Origin: Actinomadura nitritigenes
GTDB taxonomy: Bacteria > Actinomycetota > Actinomycetes > Streptosporangiales > Streptosporangiaceae
NCBI RefSeq assembly: GCF_017573545.1
Contig: NZ_JAGEOK010000043.1
Location: 1 to 64,000, forward strand
Length of the DNA: 64,000 bases
Direction of reading: 5' to 3'
In this document: in pieces, positions 1 to 7,115 of the stretch
Numbering within the stretch: the stretch's first letter is position 1
How the letters are laid out: every line of letters starts with the position of its first letter
Notes under the pieces: model-generated
Told to the model about the DNA's origin: nothing
Database searches by the model: none
What the model saw: only the letters and a program-made list of their open reading frames with translations
Translations under genes and position numbers: made by a program

Positions 1-635
1 TGGAGACGGCCGTGGCGGCGTTGGACGGGTCGGGGGTGGGGGTCGCGTCGGTGGCGACGGCGTTCCCGTCGGGGCGGGCGCCGCTGGAGGCCAAGCTCGC
101 CGACACCCGCGCGGCCGTGCAGGCGGGTGCGACCGAGATCGACATGGTGATCGACCGGGGCGCGTTCCTGTCCGGCGACTACGGGACGGTCTTCGAGCAG
201 ATCACCGCGGTCAAGCAGACGTGCGGCGACGCGCACCTGAAGGTGATCCTGGAGACCGGTGAGCTGGCGACGCTGGACAATGTGCGGCGGGCGTCGTGGC
301 TGGCGATGCGGGCGGGCGCGGACTTCATCAAGACCTCGACCGGGAAGGTGTCCCCGGCGGCGACGCTGCCGGTGACGCTGGTGATGCTGGAGGCCGTCCG
401 CGATTACCGCGCGGCGACGGGCCGCCAGGTCGGTGTGAAGCCCGCGGGTGGGATCCGCACCACCAAGGACGCGATCAAGTACCTGGTGCTGGTGAACGAG
501 ACCGCGGGCCCGGACTGGCTGACCCCGCAGTGGTTCCGCCTCGGCGCGTCGTCGGTGTTGAACGACCTGCTGATGCAGCGCCGCAAGCTGACCACCGGGG
601 TGTACTCCGGTCCCGACTACTTCACCCTGGACTGA
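1..635 (+). CDS. deoC: Deoxyribose-phosphate aldolase, 5'-truncated by window edge
   Basis: Class I aldolase that cleaves 2-deoxyribose-5-phosphate to glyceraldehyde-3-phosphate and acetaldehyde in cytosolic deoxynucleoside catabolism. The frame is already open at base 3, so the true start lies outside the window; the GTG at 12 is internal. The Schiff-base lysine lies in the motif DFIKTSTGK and the second active-site lysine in GVKPAGGIR, both DeoC hallmarks. The gene ends 2 bases before the ATG of an aldehyde dehydrogenase, so the two are probably translated together; the acetaldehyde made here is a plausible substrate for the next enzyme (inference). Confidence 0.95.
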   Translation, partial: ETAVAALDGSGVGVASVATAFPSGRAPLEAKLADTRAAVQAGATEIDMVIDRGAFLSGDYGTVFEQITAVKQTCGDAHLKVILETGELATLDNVRRASWLAMRAGADFIKTSTGKVSPAATLPVTLVMLEAVRDYRAATGRQVGVKPAGGIRTTKDAIKYLVLVNETAGPDWLTPQWFRLGASSVLNDLLMQRRKLTTGVYSGPDYFTLD

Positions 636-637
636 TC

Positions 638-2068
638 ATGGTGTTCGAGTACGCGCCTGCGCCTGAGTCGGCGTCGGTCGTCGACATCCGCGGCTCCTAC
701 GGGCTGTTCATCGATGGTGAGTTCGTCGATGGGCACGGTGAGCCGTTCAAGACGATCAACCCGGCCGATGAGAGTGTGCTGGCCGATGTCGCCTGCGCTG
801 ATGAGTCCGATGTGGACCGTGCCGTTAAGGCCGCCCGCGTCGCCTTTGAGCGGGTGTGGGGGCCGATGCCGGGCGCCGAGCGCGCCAAATACTTGTACCG
901 GATCGCGCGGATCATCCAGGAGCGGTCGCGTGAGCTGGCGGTGCTGGAGTCGATCGACAACGGCAAACCGATCCGCGAGTCCCGGGACGTGGACGTGCCG
1001 CTGGTCGCGGCGTGGTTCTTCTACTACGCCGGCTGGGCCGACAAACTCGGCTACGCCGGTTTCGGTCCGGACCCGCGGCCGGTCGGGGTGGCGGGGCAGG
1101 TGATCCCGTGGAACTTCCCGCTGCTGATGCTGGCGTGGAAGATCGCGCCCGCGCTGGCCTGCGGCAACACCGTGGTGCTGAAGCCGGCCGAGACCACGCC
1201 GCTGACCGCGCTGCTGTTCGCCGACATCTGCCGCCAGGCCGACCTGCCGCCCGGCGTCGTCAACATCATCACCGGCGCCGGTGACACCGGCCGCGCGCTG
1301 GTCGCCCACCCCGGTGTCGACAAGGTCGCCTTCACCGGTTCCACCGATGTCGGACGGCAGATCGCCCGCACCCTCGCCGGGACCGGCAAGAGGCTGACGC
1401 TGGAGTTGGGCGGGAAGGCCGCCAACATCGTCTACGCCGACGCGCCGCTCGACCAGGCCGTCGAGGGCATCGTCAACGGGATCTTCTTCAACCAGGGGCA
1501 CGTGTGCTGCGCCGGGTCGCGGCTGCTGGTGCAGGAGTCGGTCGCCGGCGAGGTGCTGGAGCGGCTGAAGGCGCGGATGGCGACGCTGCGGGTCGGTGAC
1601 CCCCTGGACAAGAACACCGACATCGGCGCGATCAACTCCGCCGCGCAACTCACCAAGATCCGCGAGTTGTCGGCGGCCGGCGAGGCCGAGGGCGCGGCCC
1701 GCTGGTCCCCGGCCTGTGAGCTGCCCGACCGCGGGTTCTGGTTCCCGCCGACGGTGTTCACCGGGGTGGCGGCCTCGCATCGGATCGCCCGCGAGGAGAT
1801 CTTCGGGCCGGTGCTGTCGGTGCTGACGTTCCGGACCCCCGACGAAGCCGTCACCAAGGCCAACAACACCCCTTACGGGCTGTCGGCGGGGATCTGGACC
1901 GACAAGGGCTCGCAGATCCTGTGGACCGCGCAGCGGCTGCGCGCCGGGGTGGTGTGGGCCAACACCTTCAACAAGTTCGACCCGGCCTCCCCGTTCGGCG
2001 GCTACAAGGAATCAGGGTTCGGCCGCGAAGGCGGACGCCACGGACTGGAGGCCTACCTCAATGCCTGA
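638..2068 (+). CDS. NAD(P)-dependent aldehyde dehydrogenase
   Basis: Catalytically complete aldehyde dehydrogenase of 476 residues, oxidising an aldehyde to the acid with NAD(P)+. Visible family motifs are the cofactor/oxyanion segment VIPWNFPLLML, the general-base motif LELGGK and the nucleophile segment FNQGHVCCAGSR. The ATG at 638 was chosen because it directly follows the deoC stop (TGATCATG) and gives the usual family length; a longer reading frame upstream is a shadow of deoC. The 3' end overlaps the next gene by 8 bases. Context suggests disposal of acetaldehyde from deoxyribose-phosphate aldolase, but the substrate cannot be read from sequence. Confidence 0.93.
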   Translation: MVFEYAPAPESASVVDIRGSYGLFIDGEFVDGHGEPFKTINPADESVLADVACADESDVDRAVKAARVAFERVWGPMPGAERAKYLYRIARIIQERSRELAVLESIDNGKPIRESRDVDVPLVAAWFFYYAGWADKLGYAGFGPDPRPVGVAGQVIPWNFPLLMLAWKIAPALACGNTVVLKPAETTPLTALLFADICRQADLPPGVVNIITGAGDTGRALVAHPGVDKVAFTGSTDVGRQIARTLAGTGKRLTLELGGKAANIVYADAPLDQAVEGIVNGIFFNQGHVCCAGSRLLVQESVAGEVLERLKARMATLRVGDPLDKNTDIGAINSAAQLTKIRELSAAGEAEGAARWSPACELPDRGFWFPPTVFTGVAASHRIAREEIFGPVLSVLTFRTPDEAVTKANNTPYGLSAGIWTDKGSQILWTAQRLRAGVVWANTFNKFDPASPFGGYKESGFGREGGRHGLEAYLNA

Positions 2069-2921
2069 ACGGACTGAACGGCTCACCGTCCGCAAGACCT
2101 ACAAGCTGTACATCGGCGGCGCGTTCCCCCGATCGGAGTCAGGCAGGTCCTACCCCGTGACCGACGCCAAAGGACGGTTCATCGCCAACGCCGCCCACGC
2201 CTCCCGCAAAGACGTCCGCGACGCGGTCACCGCCGCCCGCAAAGCCTTCCCCGGCTGGTCCGGCCGCACCGCCTACAACCGCGCCCAGATCCTCTACCGC
2301 ATCGCCGAGATGCTCGAAGGCCGCCGCGACCAGTTCACCGCCGAACTCCGGCACGCCGGCGCGTCCAAAACACAGGCAGCCGCCGAAGTGGACGCCGCGA
2401 TCGACCGGTGGGTCTGGTACGCCGGATGGGCCGACAAGATCACCGCCGTCACCGGCGCCGCCAACCCCGTCTCCGGACCGTACTTCAACTTCTCCACCCC
2501 CGAACCCACCGGCGTCGTCGCCGTCATCGCCCCCGACTCACCCCTGCTCGGCCTGGTCTCGGTCATCGCACCCGCGATCGTCACCGGCAACACCACCGTC
2601 GTCATCGCCCCCCAACCCGCACCACTCCCCGCCATCACCCTCGCCGAAGTCCTCGCCACCTCCGACCTGCCCGGCGGCGTCATCAACATCCTCACCGGAC
2701 ACCGCACCGAACTCGCCCCCTGGCTCGCCACCCACATGGACGTCAACGCCATCGACCTCACCGGCGTCCCGGACGCCGACGTGCCCGCTCTGGAGGACGG
2801 CGCGGCCGAGAACCTCAAGCGCGTCTTCCGCGCCGCCGAGGACTGGTCCGGCGACCCCGGAACCGCACGTATGACGGCGTTTCTGGAGGTCAAGACGGTG
2901 TGGCATCCCGTGGGCGTCTGA
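2061..2921 (+). CDS. Short aldehyde dehydrogenase-family protein without catalytic domain
   Basis: A 286-residue protein matching the N-terminal, cofactor-binding half of the aldehyde dehydrogenase fold (YIGG near the start, then a region like VVAVIAPDSPLLGL and DLPGGVINILTG). It stops before the catalytic part: there is no ELGG glutamate motif and no Cys nucleophile. The reading frame is intact and ends cleanly in TVWHPVGV, so it looks like a real short form, not a recent frameshift. Its ATG lies inside the last codons of the complete enzyme, implying strict coupling. A structural or regulatory partner of the upstream enzyme is the best inference, by analogy with the two-domain ALDH16 family whose second domain is non-catalytic. 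Confidence 0.82.
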   Translation: MPERTERLTVRKTYKLYIGGAFPRSESGRSYPVTDAKGRFIANAAHASRKDVRDAVTAARKAFPGWSGRTAYNRAQILYRIAEMLEGRRDQFTAELRHAGASKTQAAAEVDAAIDRWVWYAGWADKITAVTGAANPVSGPYFNFSTPEPTGVVAVIAPDSPLLGLVSVIAPAIVTGNTTVVIAPQPAPLPAITLAEVLATSDLPGGVINILTGHRTELAPWLATHMDVNAIDLTGVPDADVPALEDGAAENLKRVFRAAEDWSGDPGTARMTAFLEVKTVWHPVGV

Positions 2922-2970
2922 AAGTGGAAATGGCGTGGAGTGTGTAGAGCGTCACGAACGGTGGAATAGA

Positions 2971-2999
2971 ACCCCCCGTAACTGATCATCACGGGGGGT
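2971..2999 (+). promoter_or_regulatory. Hairpin sequestering the ribosome binding site of the H1-like gene
   Basis: A perfect 9-bp inverted repeat (ACCCCCCGT at 2971-2979 and ACGGGGGGT at 2991-2999) with an 11-base loop. The right arm contains the only G-rich Shine-Dalgarno candidate for the GTG start at 3006, about 7 bases upstream. In the mRNA the site would be paired until the hairpin opens. There is no T-run, so a terminator for the upstream operon is less likely, though not excluded. Confidence 0.55.
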
Positions 3000-3005
3000 A
3001 GATCA

Positions 3006-3944
3006 GTGCCTACCAAGACCGCATCGCGTACGACGACGAGCCGAGGTACGGCCGCTCGTACGAAGAGCACCACGGCGAACAAGTCCACGGCCGCCAAGAA
3101 GACGGCCTCCAAGAGCACCTCGGCCGCCAAGTCGCCGTCGAGGTCCACGACCAGCCGCTCGACCGCGAGGAAGACTCCGGCGAAGCGGACCAGCGCCGCG
3201 TCGAGCCGGACGTCCACGGCCGCGTCGACGCGCGTCACCAAGGCCGCCGACCAGGCCAAGGCCGCCGCCACGCAGATGAAGTCGGTGGCGACCAAGGCGT
3301 CCTCGTCGGCCAAGGCCATGACCGCGATGACCAAGGCCATGACCACCGCCACCAAGGCGATGACCGACGCCGCCAAGGCGATGAACGCCGCGGCCAAGGA
3401 CATGGGGAAGCAGCAGGCGGCGGCCCGTTCCACGGCGGCCAAGAGCAAGACGGGCACCACCGCGCGCAAGAGCACGTCCGGGACGGCCCGCAAGTCCACC
3501 TCGGCGGCGAGCCGCTCGCGGTCCACGACGTCGGCGCGGGTGTCCTCGCCGAAGTCGACGGCGCGCAAGACCACGGCGTCCAAGACCCGGCCGTCGACCG
3601 CGAAGAAGACGACGGCGGCCAAGCCGCGGACGAGCGCCGCGCGCAAGTCCACCGCGTCCTCGTCCCGGACGACCGCGAGCACCCGGAGCGGCACCGCCCG
3701 CAAGAGCGGCACATCCCGCTCGTCCGGGACCGCCCGCAAGGCGGGCGCCGCCGGGGCGGGCGGGGCCGCCGCGACCCGCCCGCGAGCGGGCGGGACCACG
3801 GCACGCCGGACCGCCGAGTCGGCGACCGCGCCGCCCGCCGGACCGCTGGTCGAGCCCAAGACCTCCAACGGTCTGCAGCACTCGACCGGTACCGACGGCG
3901 GCTTCCTGAGCGGCCTGACCAGCGCCGGCCAGCGCGAGCGCTGA
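3006..3944 (+). CDS. Histone H1-like Lys/Ala/Ser/Thr-rich DNA-binding protein
   Basis: 312-residue, strongly basic, low-complexity protein dominated by Lys, Ala, Ser, Thr and Arg, with many short AAKKT, ARKST and TARKS motifs like eukaryotic H1 tails and bacterial Hc1/AlgP-type proteins. Around residues 100-135 there is a distinct block of five heptads of the form (A/T)-K-A-M-(T/N)-x-x, probably an amphipathic or coiled-coil helix, the only part likely to fold. There is no HU or Lsr2 domain. A nucleoid-binding role is inferred from composition. The start is GTG at 3006 behind a G-rich ribosome binding site buried in a hairpin. The DNA is repetitive throughout. Confidence 0.75.
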   Translation: MPTKTASRTTTSRGTAARTKSTTANKSTAAKKTASKSTSAAKSPSRSTTSRSTARKTPAKRTSAASSRTSTAASTRVTKAADQAKAAATQMKSVATKASSSAKAMTAMTKAMTTATKAMTDAAKAMNAAAKDMGKQQAAARSTAAKSKTGTTARKSTSGTARKSTSAASRSRSTTSARVSSPKSTARKTTASKTRPSTAKKTTAAKPRTSAARKSTASSSRTTASTRSGTARKSGTSRSSGTARKAGAAGAGGAAATRPRAGGTTARRTAESATAPPAGPLVEPKTSNGLQHSTGTDGGFLSGLTSAGQRER

Positions 3945-4111
3945 CCGTCGCCCGGACGGCGTCCCCGGGGGTCCGCCCCAGGGGGATACCGACCCGCCCG
4001 GCGCACGGCGCCGCGCCCTGCGGGACGCGGCGGCGGCCCGCGGGCGGAGCCGGCCGCGCACCGCACTCCGCCGGCCGGCGATCCACGACGGCCGGCTCAC
4101 GGGAGGGCCCA

Positions 4112-4363
4112 TTGGACGAGAAGGACATCCTGGCGCGCATCGACGAGTACGTCGGTGAGGAGCAGCGGCTGCGCGACCGCTACCAGCGCGGCGACCTGGA
4201 CCGCGACGAGGAGCACCGGCGGCTCGAGGACCTCGAGGTGGCCCTCGACCAGTGCTGGGACCTGCTGCGCCGCCGCCGCGCCCGGATCGACGCGGGCAGC
4301 GACCCCGGCGACGCGGACGCGCACGTCCGCCCGCCGGACGAGGTCGAGGGGTACCTGCAGTGA
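4112..4363 (+). CDS. DUF2630 family protein
   Basis: 83-residue acidic, highly helical protein beginning MDEKDILARIDEYV and rich in charged heptads, matching the actinobacterial DUF2630 family of unknown function. The TTG start at 4112 is chosen because GGGAGGG sits 5 bases upstream at 4101-4107. Its stop overlaps the GTG start of the next gene in a GTGA junction, so the two are translationally coupled. No metal-binding or enzymatic residues stand out; it may be a small coiled-coil partner. Confidence 0.8.
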   Translation: MDEKDILARIDEYVGEEQRLRDRYQRGDLDRDEEHRRLEDLEVALDQCWDLLRRRRARIDAGSDPGDADAHVRPPDEVEGYLQ

Positions 4364-5301
4364 CGCAGCCCCTGACCCGGCGGCCGCTGCGCTTCGGCCT
4401 GTCGCTGGCGCCGGACGCGTCCGCGCCGCTGGTCCGCATCGCGCAGGACGCGGACCGGTACGGGCTCGACCTGCTCGGCGTCCGGGACCGCCCGTACCTG
4501 CGCGACACCGCCGACGCGCTGACGCTGATGGCGACCGCGCTGGCCGTCACGTCCCGGATCCGCGTGCTGCCCGCCGTGGCGTGCCTGCCGCTCCGGCCGC
4601 CCGCGCTGCTGGCCAAGGCGCTCGCCACGATGGACGCCCTGAACGGCGGGCGCGTGGAGCTCGGGCTCGGCGCCGGCACGTCCTGGGACGGCGTGGAGTC
4701 CTACGGCGGACGGCGGCTCGGCACCGCCGCCGCGCGCCGCTCCCTGGAGGAGGCGGTGCAGATCATCCGGCTGCACTGGAGCGACCAGAACGGGCTGCGC
4801 TTCCAGGGCGAGCACCACCGGTTCGCCGCCGCGCAGGCCGGGCCGGCGCCCGCCCACCAGATCGGGATCTGGTTCGGGGTGACCGGGCCGCGCGCGCTCG
4901 ATCTCGCGGGGCGCGTCGCCGACGGCTGGATCGCGCCGTCGTCGCTCGTCCCGCCGAAGCGGCTCGCCGAGGGGCAGCGCCGCCTCGACGACGCCGCCGT
5001 CCGGGCGGGCCGCGCCCCGTCCGAGCTGCGCCGCGTCTACCTGCTCGAAGGCTCCATCGACGCGCGGGACTCGCGCGGCTTCCTGCACGGCCCGCCGCGC
5101 CAGTGGGTCTACGAGATGACGGAGCTGGCCGTGGGCCACGGCGTCGACACGTTCCTGTTCGGCGGCGACCCCGAGCAGCTTCCGATCTTCGCGCTGGAGG
5201 TCGTCCCCGCGGTCCGCGAGCAGACCGCCCGCGAGAGGCGGGGCCTCTCCGCCGGGCCGGCGCGGCACGCCGCCCCGGCGCAGGCCGCTCCCGCGCACTG
5301 A
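4360..5301 (+). CDS. LLM-class (luciferase-like) F420/flavin-dependent oxidoreductase
   Basis: 313-residue TIM-barrel protein of the luciferase-like monooxygenase superfamily, which in actinomycetes usually uses coenzyme F420 or FMN. Supporting features are the N-terminal strand RFGLSLAPD, the segment ATMDALNGGRVELGLGAG, the motif ADGWIAPSS, and the C-terminal FGGDPEQL-type region. The GTG at 4360 overlaps the DUF2630 stop (GTGA) and gives normal family length. The final 20 residues are an Ala-rich tail. Substrate is unknown. The gene ends 5 bases from the convergent argS gene. Confidence 0.85.
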   Translation: MTQPLTRRPLRFGLSLAPDASAPLVRIAQDADRYGLDLLGVRDRPYLRDTADALTLMATALAVTSRIRVLPAVACLPLRPPALLAKALATMDALNGGRVELGLGAGTSWDGVESYGGRRLGTAAARRSLEEAVQIIRLHWSDQNGLRFQGEHHRFAAAQAGPAPAHQIGIWFGVTGPRALDLAGRVADGWIAPSSLVPPKRLAEGQRRLDDAAVRAGRAPSELRRVYLLEGSIDARDSRGFLHGPPRQWVYEMTELAVGHGVDTFLFGGDPEQLPIFALEVVPAVREQTARERRGLSAGPARHAAPAQAAPAH

Positions 5302-5306
5302 CCCCG

Positions 5307-7052
5307 CTACATGCGTTCCGGTGTGGGGACGCCCAGCAGGTGGAGGCCGGTGGTGAGGGTGCGGAGCGTGACGGCGCACAGGGCCAGGCGAGACGCCTTG
5401 GTGGCCTCGTCCGGAGCCTTCAGCACCGGGCAGTTCTCGTAGAAGGTGGTGTAGGCGTCGGCGACCGAGTAGACGTAGGTCGCCAGCTTGTGCGGCTCGG
5501 CCGTCTCGCCCGCCTGCTCCAGGACCGCGCCGAAGCCGAGCAGTTGCAGGGCCAGCGCGCGCTCGGCCGGATCGGTGAGCGTGATCGGGCCGGTCGCCTC
5601 GTCCGGGGCGAGGCCGCCCTTGCGGAAGATCGACCGGATCCGCGCGGCCGCGTACTGCAGGTACGGGCCGGTCTTGCCGTTGAACGAGATCATCCGGTCG
5701 AGGTCGAAGACGTACTCGCTGTCGCGCGCCACGGACAGGTCGGCGTACTTGACCGCGCCGACGCCGACGTCCTGGACGATCTCGGCGCGGGTGGCGTCGT
5801 CGAACGGCTCGTCGTGCTGGATCTCGTCGAACACCGTGCCGGCCCGCTCGACGGCCTCCTCCAGCAGCTCGGCGAGCTTGACGGTGCCGCCGGCGCGGGT
5901 CCGCAGGATCTTGCCGTCGGTGCCGAGGACGTTGCCGATCTGCGCGTGGTCGGCGCGGACGTCGTCGTTCAGCCAGCCGGCCATCCGGGCGACCGCGAAG
6001 ACCATCTGGAAGTGCAGCGACTGCGGCGCGCCCACCACGTAGATCATCCGGTCGATGTGCTGGGTGTCGACCCGGTACCGGATCGTGGCGAGGTCGGTGG
6101 TGGAGTAGTTGTAGCCGCCGTCGCTCTTGCGGATGATCACCGGGAGGGGCTCGCCCTCGCGGCCGGTGAAGCCGGGCGGGAACGCGCACAGCGCCCCGTC
6201 GCTGATCACCGCGATGCCCTTGTCCTCGAGCTCCTGGACGGTCGGGGCGAGCAGGTCGTTGTAGAAGCTCTCGCCCTTGATGTCGTCGTCGGTGAGGGTG
6301 ACGCCGAGCAGCCCGTAGACGGAGTTGAAGTACTTCTTGGACACGTCCACGAGGACGTTCCAGAGCCGCAGCGTCTCGGGGTCGCCCGCCTGCAGCGCGA
6401 CGACCCGCCTGCGGGACCGGTCGGCGAACCCCTCGTCGCCGTCGAACTTCGTCCGGGCGGCCTGGTAGAAGGCGGTGAGGTCGCTGACGGACGAGTCGCC
6501 CCGCGCGGCGGCGTCCTCGCCGAGGTCGAGCAGGTGCTCGATCAGCATGCCGAACGGGGTGCCCCAGTCGCCGACGTGGTTGTCCCGGACCACGTCGTGG
6601 CCGAGGAAGTCGAGGATGCGGGCGATCGCGTCGCCGACGATCGTGGTCCGCAGGTGCCCGACGTGCATCTCCTTCGCCACGTTCGGCGAGGAGTACTCGA
6701 CGACGACCTTCTGCGGCGCGCCGGTCGCGGGGACGCCGAGCCGCGCGTCCTCCAGGGCCCGCTGCGCCTCGCCGGCGATCCATGCGTCGCTGAGCGTCAG
6801 GTTGATGAAGCCCGGCCCGCTGACCTGCACGTCCGACACGACGCCGGCGACGTCGAGGTGCTTGACGATCTCGTCGGCCACGTCTCGCGGCTTGCGGCCC
6901 AGCTTCTTGGCCAGCGGCAGCGCCACGTTGGCCTGAAGGTCGGCGAACTGCGACGGCCGGATGACCGGGTCGGCGTCCGCGTACGACGGTCCGAAGGCGG
7001 CGCTCAGCGCGTCCTGGACCCGGGCGGCGAGTACGAGTTGCGGATCGGGCAT
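5307..7052 (-). CDS. argS: Arginyl-tRNA synthetase
   Basis: Class I aminoacyl-tRNA synthetase charging tRNA-Arg, 581 residues. It has the N-terminal Arg-tRNA D-loop recognition domain, the HIGH-type ATP motif as HVGH in KEMHVGHLRTT (about residue 128), and the typical C-terminal helical anticodon-binding domain ending LGVPTPERM. No KMSKS lysine motif is obvious; many ArgS proteins lack the canonical one. It is the last gene of a minus-strand set plsX, P-type ATPase, argS with gaps of 28 and 63 bases, so cotranscription is likely but not proven. Confidence 0.97.
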   Translation of the reverse strand: MPDPQLVLAARVQDALSAAFGPSYADADPVIRPSQFADLQANVALPLAKKLGRKPRDVADEIVKHLDVAGVVSDVQVSGPGFINLTLSDAWIAGEAQRALEDARLGVPATGAPQKVVVEYSSPNVAKEMHVGHLRTTIVGDAIARILDFLGHDVVRDNHVGDWGTPFGMLIEHLLDLGEDAAARGDSSVSDLTAFYQAARTKFDGDEGFADRSRRRVVALQAGDPETLRLWNVLVDVSKKYFNSVYGLLGVTLTDDDIKGESFYNDLLAPTVQELEDKGIAVISDGALCAFPPGFTGREGEPLPVIIRKSDGGYNYSTTDLATIRYRVDTQHIDRMIYVVGAPQSLHFQMVFAVARMAGWLNDDVRADHAQIGNVLGTDGKILRTRAGGTVKLAELLEEAVERAGTVFDEIQHDEPFDDATRAEIVQDVGVGAVKYADLSVARDSEYVFDLDRMISFNGKTGPYLQYAAARIRSIFRKGGLAPDEATGPITLTDPAERALALQLLGFGAVLEQAGETAEPHKLATYVYSVADAYTTFYENCPVLKAPDEATKASRLALCAVTLRTLTTGLHLLGVPTPERM

Positions 7053-7115
7053 GTTCCAAGGTTATCGGCGCGCGCCTACCGCATGGCACGGGTTTTCGGC
7101 CGCGCGGGCGGCGCG

